Below are positions 57,365 to 64,000 of a stretch of DNA of 64,000 bases, piece by piece. Numbering within the stretch: the stretch's first letter is position 1; every line of letters begins with the position of its first letter. This DNA comes from Planctomycetaceae bacterium (lineage in GTDB: Bacteria; Planctomycetota; Planctomycetia; Planctomycetales; Planctomycetaceae). A program made the position numbers and the translations under genes. Under the pieces are notes generated by a model. It did no database searches. It worked only from the letters and a program-made list of their open reading frames with translations, and was not told where the DNA came from. The stretch spans positions 372,001-436,000 of the forward strand of contig JANSXP010000001.1 of the NCBI GenBank assembly GCA_024742875.1, written 5' to 3'.

Positions 57365-58090
57365 TCAGGCTGGGTCAGGCGTATTCAGCAGAAAGGCGGC
57401 CGTCAGGGTGGCCCAGGCGGGCGTGTATTCGTGTCGCCTGAGTTCGATGGTTAGCTCGTCATACCGACACGCAGACGATGTCCTGATGAATTGTAGCAGC
57501 ACTCGGCGAACGGGCGATTGTGCGTGACCTCGAATTCGGCAGCACTGACGCGGGAACAACCCGGCGGCCTGAGCAGAGGCGATGGCCGTTGGTTCGGACT
57601 CCGATGGAAGCACGACACACAGACTGCCCGACGCTGACAGCAGGCGAGTGGCGGCGTCCAGCAGGTCATGCCAGGTGAGTGTGATCTCGTGACGGGCGGC
57701 CGCACGAGCCGACTGCGGTGAGATCGGGCCGCCCTGAAAAAAAGGCGGATTGCAGACAACCAGATCGTAGGGTGACTCTGATTGAAACTGCTGAATGTCT
57801 GATGGCTGACAGTGCAGTCTCTCTGACCAGGGACTGTCGGCAAAATTCTGCCGTGCCTGTTCGGCGGACGAGATGTCTGGTTCCACGGCGTCGACCATGG
57901 CGTCTCCGAATCGCTGGGCGAGCATCAGCGCAATCAATCCGCAGCCGGTGCCGACGTCCAGAATTCGGGTCGGATGCTGACACTGTGCCCAGGCCCCCAG
58001 AGCGATTGCATCCGTTCCCACTTTCATGGTGGAGCGCTCGTGGTGAACGCTGAAATGCTTGAAGCGAAATGGCCTGGTGGTGGAATTCAC
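57365..58090 (-). CDS. tRNA1(Val) (adenine-N6)-methyltransferase-like (TrmN6/YfiC, COG4123)
   Basis: The protein is 241 residues. The SAM loop is ILDVGTGCGLIALMLAQRF (43-61) and the N6-adenine catalytic motif is NPPF in DLVVCNPPFFQGG. The start of the family, FRFKHFSVHHERSTMKVGTDAIALGAW, matches TrmN6. It methylates A37 of tRNA1-Val in E. coli; the tRNA target here is assumed. The start is a GTG at 58090 that overlaps the stop of the phosphorylase-like gene by 4 bases, so translation is coupled. Confidence 0.88.
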   Translation of the reverse strand: MNSTTRPFRFKHFSVHHERSTMKVGTDAIALGAWAQCQHPTRILDVGTGCGLIALMLAQRFGDAMVDAVEPDISSAEQARQNFADSPWSERLHCQPSDIQQFQSESPYDLVVCNPPFFQGGPISPQSARAAARHEITLTWHDLLDAATRLLSASGSLCVVLPSESEPTAIASAQAAGLFPRQCCRIRGHAQSPVRRVLLQFIRTSSACRYDELTIELRRHEYTPAWATLTAAFLLNTPDPA

Positions 58091-58887
58091 AGGACCGACT
58101 TGCCCAGCTTTTCGCCGATCTGCTTGACGACACTGAACAAAAACCGACTCAGGTTTTTCGCCACCTGTTCACTGCGTTCTTTCCACGGATCCTGTGGTTG
58201 CCGCCGAATTTTTCCCAGCCACCCGGAAACGCCGCTCAGGGCCTGCCCGGGAGGCCGCCGGTAAAGATGTTCCCAGCCTTCCAGCGTCAGGGATTCGGTG
58301 GCTTGATCCGCAATGACCCGCGCGACGAGCGTGTGAATGCGGTTCTGCTCGGTGGACTTCTCCTGGCAGACCTGCATCACCGCCAGCGATGTGGTGTCAC
58401 ACACCTGCGCTGCGTGGGTCTGCAGCAGGGCCCGTTTGTCGGCCGCTGATTGCGGCTGCTCGTCGGCCACCACATGCTGGCGAACAAAGATGCGACTGGA
58501 TTCAGGAATCGGGTTACGCACCGGCAGGCTGTTTCCGTGTTGATCGCAGAGCGAATCCGCCAGGCAGATGTCGCCGTGGTTCAGGTCTTCATCCAGCCCG
58601 CCGCTGAATCCGGCTGTGATGATCCATGCCGGATTGTGCTCGTTGATGAGTGTTTCTGCCGCGCGGCGATGATCGGGAAACTGACGTCCGGCTTCCACGA
58701 TGGCGATGCGCAACACTTCCTCAATGAATCCGCCGCGGAATGTCAGGTTGCCGTCGGCGTATTTGCGAACACGGTCCAGCGCCTTTAAGAACGGACGGAT
58801 CTCGTCAATGTGGCTGCAGACGATTGCGATGTCGGCAGACCGACGGTCACTGGCGGCTTCTGTCTGTGAGGGAGTCGCGTCTGACAT
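58087..58887 (-). CDS. Nucleoside phosphorylase-superfamily protein
   Basis: The protein is 266 residues from the ATG at 58887 (a GTG at 58890 is adjacent). It shows the phosphorylase-superfamily pattern: DIAIVCSHIDEIRPFLKAL, the ITAGFSGGLDEDLNHGDICLADSL core and DTTSLAVMQVCQE near the base site. The C-terminal 60 residues are basic and extra. Relatives include MTA/SAH nucleosidases and HpnG-type hopanoid nucleosidases. The substrate cannot be chosen from sequence alone. It is translationally coupled to the TrmN6-like gene. Confidence 0.72.
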   Translation of the reverse strand: MSDATPSQTEAASDRRSADIAIVCSHIDEIRPFLKALDRVRKYADGNLTFRGGFIEEVLRIAIVEAGRQFPDHRRAAETLINEHNPAWIITAGFSGGLDEDLNHGDICLADSLCDQHGNSLPVRNPIPESSRIFVRQHVVADEQPQSAADKRALLQTHAAQVCDTTSLAVMQVCQEKSTEQNRIHTLVARVIADQATESLTLEGWEHLYRRPPGQALSGVSGWLGKIRRQPQDPWKERSEQVAKNLSRFLFSVVKQIGEKLGKSVL

Positions 58888-58985
58888 CACCGGCGGCGCG
58901 CTCAGCGGGAAGTGGAAAACAGGAAGTGAATACCGAAGTGGAAAACGAGAGTGGAGTCCCGCAATCTCAGCGACGCGGCTCTTTG

Positions 58986-60068
58986 TCAGGCGGTCGCCTC
59001 AAAGTCCTTCATGAACTGCAGCAGCGCGTCGATGCCGGCTTCCGGAAACGCATTATAGATGCTGGCCCTCATGCCGCCCACACTGCGATGACCTTTCAGC
59101 GCGTTGAAGCCCTCGGCGGTGGCTTTGGCGATGAAGTCCGCGTCTTTGTCTGCATCGCCGGTGACGAAGGTGACATTCATCAGCGAACGGTCTTCCGGAG
59201 CAGCCGTGGCCGAGTACAGGTTGCTGCTGTCCAGATAGTCATACAGGCACTGCGCTTTCGCTTTATTTTTTTGTTCCATCGCCGCCAGGCCACCACCCGC
59301 CTTGATCCAACGGAAGACGAGCATCATCAGATAGATGCCGAATGTCGGAGGCGTGTTGAACATGGAATCAGCATTGGCATGTGTGCGGTACTGCAGCATA
59401 GAGGTCAGCTCGCTGTTGCCCGATTCCACCAGGTCCTCACGAACAATCACCAGGGTGACGCCGCTGGGGCCGAGGTTTTTCTGAGCACCCGCGTAGATCA
59501 GGCCGTATTTGGAAACGTCGATGGGGCGACTGAAGATGTCACTGCTGGCATCACACACCAGAAACGCGTCGTCCGCATAGCCGGTCGGCTCGCTGGCAAA
59601 CTGAGTTCCGTAAATGGTGTTGTTGGAGGTGAAGTGCACATACCGAGGGGCCTCACTCCACGACTGGGTTTTGGGAATGTAGTTGAATGTCGTGTCCTCA
59701 CTGCTGCAGGCCACGTTCACATTGCCAAACAGTTTTGCCTCCTTCACCGCCTTTTTGGACCAGGAGCCTGTCACCAGGTAGTCGGCCGTTTGCCCGGCAG
59801 ACAGAAAGTTCATGGGTACCATTGCAAACTGCGAGGAGGCTCCTCCCTGCAGAAACAGGACCTTGTAGTTGTCCGGAATGCCGCCAATTTCACGGCACAG
59901 TGCCTCGGCTTCTTCGGCCACGGCCACGAAAGGCTTTCCGCGATGGGAGTGCTCGCAAACGCCCACTCCCGTGTCGCCCAGAGACAACAGATTATCGCGG
60001 GCTTCAGCGAGGACGCTTTCAGGAAGAACGGCCGGTCCGGCGGAAAAATTCCAGATGCGATTTGTCAT
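58986..60068 (-). CDS. serC: Phosphoserine aminotransferase
   Basis: The protein is 360 residues from the ATG at 60068, with AGGCGAG just upstream. Typical SerC segments are [38 protein letters not shown], the PLP Lys in [18 protein letters not shown], and [19 protein letters not shown]. The C-terminal [17 protein letters not shown] binds substrate phosphate. It makes 3-phosphoserine from 3-phosphohydroxypyruvate in serine synthesis and can act in pyridoxine synthesis. It is 98 bases upstream of the phosphorylase-like gene. Confidence 0.97.
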   Translation of the reverse strand: MTNRIWNFSAGPAVLPESVLAEARDNLLSLGDTGVGVCEHSHRGKPFVAVAEEAEALCREIGGIPDNYKVLFLQGGASSQFAMVPMNFLSAGQTADYLVTGSWSKKAVKEAKLFGNVNVACSSEDTTFNYIPKTQSWSEAPRYVHFTSNNTIYGTQFASEPTGYADDAFLVCDASSDIFSRPIDVSKYGLIYAGAQKNLGPSGVTLVIVREDLVESGNSELTSMLQYRTHANADSMFNTPPTFGIYLMMLVFRWIKAGGGLAAMEQKNKAKAQCLYDYLDSSNLYSATAAPEDRSLMNVTFVTGDADKDADFIAKATAEGFNALKGHRSVGGMRASIYNAFPEAGIDALLQFMKDFEATA

Positions 60069-60607
60069 CTCGCCTGCTTTCTGTTTCACTCAATCAACGG
60101 GCAAAGGACTGGGGAGCGGGATACTGCTGGTGGGATCCGGTTTGTCGGATGCTGCCGCCGTTTTGCGGGCAACGGGCGTGTGTTCCCTGGACAGTCATCG
60201 GCCTGTGGGGGCGGCCCGCCGCAGGCTCTCACGCCCGCTCACGACGAATCTTAAAGAGTGTCTGCAGAATTCCCAGCGGTGGCCATTGGAGTCACCGTTT
60301 TTCCCGCAGCCGTCGGGCACGAGTCCTGCGCGAAAGAACGACCTGTAGACTGGGCATCCGCAGCCGTCCCGCACGTGATGACGGGCGGGGTCCCGGGCAA
60401 ATCTGTGTGACACCGGGGGCAGCCTTGAGTTCACTTTGGGCAGCGATAAGATGTCCGCTTCGCCCTGCAGCGACTGCTTCTGCATTGCCGCGTGGTGGTA
60501 GGGGATCCGGAAGTTGTCGCAACAACAAGCCCGCGAGATCCATGTTTTTCCATTGTGGTGTGTGGCCCCTTTTGCAGTAGTGGTCGCCACGGCATGCAAG
60601 CCAGACT
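60069..60607. other. Divergent intergenic region without a supported gene
   Basis: These 539 bases lie between serC and prs. Short frames on both strands have Arg-, Ser- and Pro-rich translations and no ribosome binding sites. I see no tRNA, riboswitch or clear terminator. It should carry the promoters of serC and prs. Confidence 0.5.
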
Positions 60608-61624
60608 ATGAATCAGGAAAGCTCAGCCGACAGTCGCCTGGGGCCGCGTTTGCAGCCTTTTCAGCCGGCTCAGGGAAACCTTGCCATTCTGGCGGGGTCC
60701 GGTAATCCCGTGTTTGCTCAGAAGATCGCTAACGAACTGGGGGTCCGTCTAACCCCCTGCCACGCTCAGGTCTTCAGTGAGGGCAACGTGTTTGTCCGCA
60801 TCCTGGAAAACGTGCGTGGGCGGGACACGTTTCTTGTGCAGGGCGTCCATCAGCCGGTCAATGACAATTTTATGGAACTGCTGTTCTGGATTGACGCATT
60901 GAAGCGTGCCAGCGCTCAGCAGATCACAGCCGTCATTCCTTATTTCAGCTACGCGAAGGGTGACAAGAAAGACGAACCCCGCGTCTCCATCCGCGCGCGT
61001 GTGTGTGCCGATGCCATCGAGGCGGCTGGCGCCGATCGTGTGCTGACCATGGATCTGCACAGCCCGCAGATTCAGGGATTTTTTAGCAAACCGGTCGATC
61101 ATCTCTACGCTCGCGCGGTGATCTGTGAGCACATTCAGACGCTCAACATCGACAACCTTGTTGTCTGCAGTCCGGATGCGGGATTTGCCAAAGCGGCGGC
61201 CGCCTATGCCAACCTGCTGGCTGTGCCGGTTGTCATTGGCAACAAGACGCGGCCCGATCATTCTGAGCAGGCTGAGATTCTCGAAGTCATCGGGCAGGTG
61301 GAAGGTCGCAATGTGCTGATGGTGGATGACTTCACGATCACCGGCGGTTCCCTGTGCAGCATGGCGGAAGTGCTCAAGCAGCGTGGGGCGAAAGACATCT
61401 ATGCGGCCGTGTCTCACGGTGTGCTGTCCAAAGGTGCGTCCGGACGCATTCAGGACAGCCTCATTAAAAAGATGTTCATGACGGACACCATTGAAACGCC
61501 CGTCGAACCGCTGTGTGAAAAGATTGACGTCATTTCTGTTTCCAATCTGTTTGCGAAAGCCATCCGCAGCATTCACGATCGTACCAGCGTGAGCATGCTG
61601 TTCCCCGATGACAAACAGACCTAG
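60608..61624 (+). CDS. prs: Ribose-phosphate pyrophosphokinase, divergent type
   Basis: The protein is 338 residues. It has the PRPP synthetase order: LAILAGSGNPVFAQKIANELG, NVFVRILENVRGRDTFLVQ, PYFSYAKGDKKDEPRVSIRA, DRVLTMDLHSPQIQGFF and the PRPP-loop region VLMVDDFTITGGSL. Classical enzymes have YARQDR and DDMIDTAGT-type sequences at the latter sites; here Arg-Gln is Lys-Gly and the loop reads TITGGS. It still has the metal-binding MDLHSPQ. It should make PRPP from ribose-5-phosphate and ATP. mutS follows after 109 bases. Confidence 0.92.
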   Translation: MNQESSADSRLGPRLQPFQPAQGNLAILAGSGNPVFAQKIANELGVRLTPCHAQVFSEGNVFVRILENVRGRDTFLVQGVHQPVNDNFMELLFWIDALKRASAQQITAVIPYFSYAKGDKKDEPRVSIRARVCADAIEAAGADRVLTMDLHSPQIQGFFSKPVDHLYARAVICEHIQTLNIDNLVVCSPDAGFAKAAAAYANLLAVPVVIGNKTRPDHSEQAEILEVIGQVEGRNVLMVDDFTITGGSLCSMAEVLKQRGAKDIYAAVSHGVLSKGASGRIQDSLIKKMFMTDTIETPVEPLCEKIDVISVSNLFAKAIRSIHDRTSVSMLFPDDKQT

Positions 61625-61733
61625 CGATTGTCTGGCTGCTCGGTCCCAGTTGATCGATCGGCCCGCGGTGTTGCTTTGTGCAGCCGCCGTCTGTCCTGAT
61701 AGTTGTCAGATCTGAATGGAGTTGCCCCGCCTT

Positions 61734-64000
61734 ATGGCCGCTAAGCTGTCACCAATGATGGAACGCTATAAGGAGGTGAAGGCCGAGAATCCAGGCGCGA
61801 TGCTCCTGTTTCGGATGGGCGACTTCTATGAACTGTTCTACGAGGACGCTCAGAACGCCGCGAGGGTGCTGGGGCTGACGCTGACCAGTCGGGACAAGAA
61901 CTCGGAAAATCCGATTCCGATGGCCGGCTTTCCCTATCATCAACTGGATAACTACCTGCAGAAACTGATTCAAAACGGGTTTCGCGCGGCCATCTGCGAT
62001 CAGGTGGAAGACCCCAAAAAAGCGAAGGGCATGGTCCGTCGTGAGGTGACACGCGTGGTGACGCCCGGCACGCTGACGGATGATCAGTTGCTCGACCCCC
62101 GTGAAAGCAATTTCATCGCCAGCGTCGCGCCGGCCAAAGAGACGCTGGGGCTGGCCTGGCTGGAAGTGTCGACGGGGCGATTTCTGGTGGCCGAAATTGA
62201 ACCGGCACTACTGCAGGATGAACTGGCCCGTATTCGCCCGGCCGAGTGCATCGTCCCCGATGAAGTGGCGGGTGCCGGTCAGCTGCCCGTGCCGCGCCCC
62301 GATCTGGGTGGCCCTGTGCTGACCGGTCGACCGGCGTGGTGCTTTTCCAAAGAGGAGTCCAGGCGGCTGCTGACAGAGCATTTCGGCACAAAAACGCTGG
62401 AAGGTTTCGACATCGAAGACGACAGTCCGGCCGTCACGGCGGCCGGTGCTCTGCTGGAGTACATCCGCGATACGCAACGAGCGGCTCTGGGGCACATCGG
62501 GCGTCTGGAGAGTTACCGTCGCAGTCGTCACATGACGATCGACGAAGCCACCCGCCGCAGCCTGGAATTGACGCACACGATGCGGGATGGCCAGCGGCAG
62601 CAGAGTCTGCTGGGGACCATCGACGAAACCTGCACGCCAATGGGTGCGCGGCTGCTGGCCGACTGGCTGTCCAGCCCGCTGATGAACCTGAAGCAGATTG
62701 AAGACCGACTGGATGCCGTGCAGGAACTGGTGTCAGAGTTGTCGTTGCGGGATGACCTGCGGGAAGCGCTCAAGGGGATGTACGACCTGCAGCGGCTGAC
62801 ATCGCGGGTGGCCACTGGCCGCTGCACGCCACGGGATCTGACGTGCCTGTCTTCCACGCTGGGCCAGTTGCCGCGGATGAAAGCGCAGCTCACGCAGCGC
62901 CGCGCGGCGCGGCTGGTGACACTTGAGCAGCGGATTGATCTGTGTGGCCAGGTGCAGCACGCCATTGCCCAGACAATTGTGGACGAACCGCCTGTGACGG
63001 TGGCGGACGGTGGCGTGATTCGTCCCGGTTTCAGCGAGCAGCTGGATGAGCTGCGGGAACTGGCGCAGGGGGGCAAACAGTGGATTGCTTCCTACCAGGC
63101 CAAAGAGAGCGAACGCACGGGCATCCCGAATCTGAAAATCGGATTCAACAAAGTCTTTGGCTACTACCTGGAGGTCACTGCGGCGCACTGGAGCAAGGTT
63201 CCGGAGGACTACATTCGCAAACAGACCCTCAAGAATCAGGAACGGTACATCACACCGGAACTGAAAGAGTACGAAGACAAGGTGCTGCGTGCCGAAGACC
63301 AGAGCAAGGCGCTGGAGCAGGAGATTTATGCCCAGCTGAGAACCGAGGTGGCTGAGCATGTGACACGACTGCTGAATACGGCCGATGCTCTGGCCGAAGT
63401 CGACGTGTTTGCCGGGCTGGCCTCACTGGCTGCGGCCGCCGGATACTGCCGTCCGGAAGTCACTGAAGAAGCCGTGCTGGATATTCGTGAAGGTCGTCAT
63501 CCCGTTCTGGACCGACTGATGCCTGCCGGGGAGTTTGTTCCCAATGATGTGCGACTGGGGTTGGATGCCTTGACGGTGGATCAGGGTGAACCGTCGACTG
63601 CCTCTGCCGCGGGCCACGAGAACGGCCGCGTGCAGATCATCACGGGGCCCAACATGGCGGGTAAATCGACTTACATCCGACAGGCCGCGCTGCTGACAGT
63701 GATGGCTCAGATGGGCTCGTTCGTGCCGGCCAGCGAAGCGCGTATTGGCATCGCGGATCGCGTGTTTGCCCGGGTGGGGGCCAGCGACGAACTGGGCAAA
63801 GGGCAAAGTACGTTTATGGTCGAGATGACGGAGACCGCTCGCATCCTGAACAGCGCGACCGCACGCAGCGTGGTGATTCTGGATGAGATCGGCCGGGGCA
63901 CCAGCACCTACGACGGCATCAGTCTGGCCTGGAGCATCACCGAGTTTCTGCATGACGAAACCCAGTGTCGGACCATGTTTGCCACTCATTACCACGAACT
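61734..64000 (+). CDS. mutS: DNA mismatch repair protein MutS, partial at the right edge
   Basis: The frame is open from the ATG at 61734 to the window end: 755 codons with no stop, against about 870 for the family. GGAG lies about 12 bases before; an in-frame ATG at 61716 is an alternative. The mismatch-reading motif is [10 protein letters not shown] (Phe-x-Glu), VTPGTL marks the connector, and FGYYLEVT the clamp. Walker A is GPNMAGKST (about 638-646), followed by [18 protein letters not shown] and Walker [17 protein letters not shown]. The visible end is [10 protein letters not shown], so only the C-terminal part is missing. Confidence 0.98.
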   Translation, partial: MAAKLSPMMERYKEVKAENPGAMLLFRMGDFYELFYEDAQNAARVLGLTLTSRDKNSENPIPMAGFPYHQLDNYLQKLIQNGFRAAICDQVEDPKKAKGMVRREVTRVVTPGTLTDDQLLDPRESNFIASVAPAKETLGLAWLEVSTGRFLVAEIEPALLQDELARIRPAECIVPDEVAGAGQLPVPRPDLGGPVLTGRPAWCFSKEESRRLLTEHFGTKTLEGFDIEDDSPAVTAAGALLEYIRDTQRAALGHIGRLESYRRSRHMTIDEATRRSLELTHTMRDGQRQQSLLGTIDETCTPMGARLLADWLSSPLMNLKQIEDRLDAVQELVSELSLRDDLREALKGMYDLQRLTSRVATGRCTPRDLTCLSSTLGQLPRMKAQLTQRRAARLVTLEQRIDLCGQVQHAIAQTIVDEPPVTVADGGVIRPGFSEQLDELRELAQGGKQWIASYQAKESERTGIPNLKIGFNKVFGYYLEVTAAHWSKVPEDYIRKQTLKNQERYITPELKEYEDKVLRAEDQSKALEQEIYAQLRTEVAEHVTRLLNTADALAEVDVFAGLASLAAAAGYCRPEVTEEAVLDIREGRHPVLDRLMPAGEFVPNDVRLGLDALTVDQGEPSTASAAGHENGRVQIITGPNMAGKSTYIRQAALLTVMAQMGSFVPASEARIGIADRVFARVGASDELGKGQSTFMVEMTETARILNSATARSVVILDEIGRGTSTYDGISLAWSITEFLHDETQCRTMFATHYHE

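Noticed and set aside
58740-60254. Plus-strand frame of 504 codons
   Set aside because: It runs antisense through serC and the phosphorylase-like gene; those minus-strand genes carry clear family motifs.

Overview
The window is one 64 kb stretch of a GC-rich bacterial chromosome, almost certainly from a planctomycete (Planctomycetota, Planctomycetaceae-like). The evidence is its gene content: two formylglycine sulfatases, a DUF1501 protein, a DUF1549/DUF1553 'planctomycete cytochrome c' protein with CxxCH motifs, an ECF sigma factor carrying a large membrane and secretin-like C-terminal part, a cyclase-repeat protein with a proline-glutamate stalk, a PQQ-type propeller protein and a TatC with an unusual acidic insert. 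I see no insertion sequence, prophage, CRISPR array, rRNA or tRNA. It reads as core chromosome with a few accessory modules.

Layout. 1-4.6 kb: a secreted endonuclease/exonuclease/phosphatase fusion (cut by the left edge), a MidA-like methyltransferase with TPRs, and a DUF1579 protein. 4.7-10.2 kb: a tightly coupled three-gene minus-strand operon (DUF1611 protein, dipeptide epimerase-like enolase, and a giant beta-lactamase/beta-lactamase/VanX fusion) that looks like a system for taking apart D-amino-acid-containing peptides. 10.3-11.9 kb: an AbiE toxin-antitoxin pair. 12-15.5 kb: ndk, carA, an SDR lacking its catalytic Tyr, and 3-methyladenine glycosylase. 15.5-19.8 kb: the sigma/secretin-domain fusion and a neighbour built from the same repeated modules. 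20-25.7 kb: an orphan PycTM-like (Pycsar effector family) membrane protein, an unknown protein, a serine hydrolase and the cyclase-repeat protein. 25.8-30.6 kb: an ABC exporter operon. 30.7-42.5 kb: cupin, sulfatases, DUF1501, pseudo-receiver, propeller, PSD1-type cytochrome protein and a TIM-barrel protein.

42.9-46.1 kb: a ketosynthase, acyl carrier protein and CrtI-like oxidoreductase cassette, probably making an unidentified lipid or polyene. 46.3-49.9 kb: a partial complex I cluster (nuoI, DUF2203, nuoA, nuoC, nuoD) with no nuoB. 50-56.9 kb: DinB-like protein, class IV aminotransferase, tatC, an sdpR/sdpI pair with a visible operator, and a secreted FAD oxidoreductase. 57-64 kb: DUF3817, trmN6-like, phosphorylase-like, serC, prs and mutS (cut by the right edge).

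Two large genes run off the window ends (1-1917 minus, 61734-64000 plus). Intrinsic terminators are clear for several units. Start codons include ATG, GTG and at least two forced TTG starts. Functional calls rest on recognising family motifs by eye; no database search was run.
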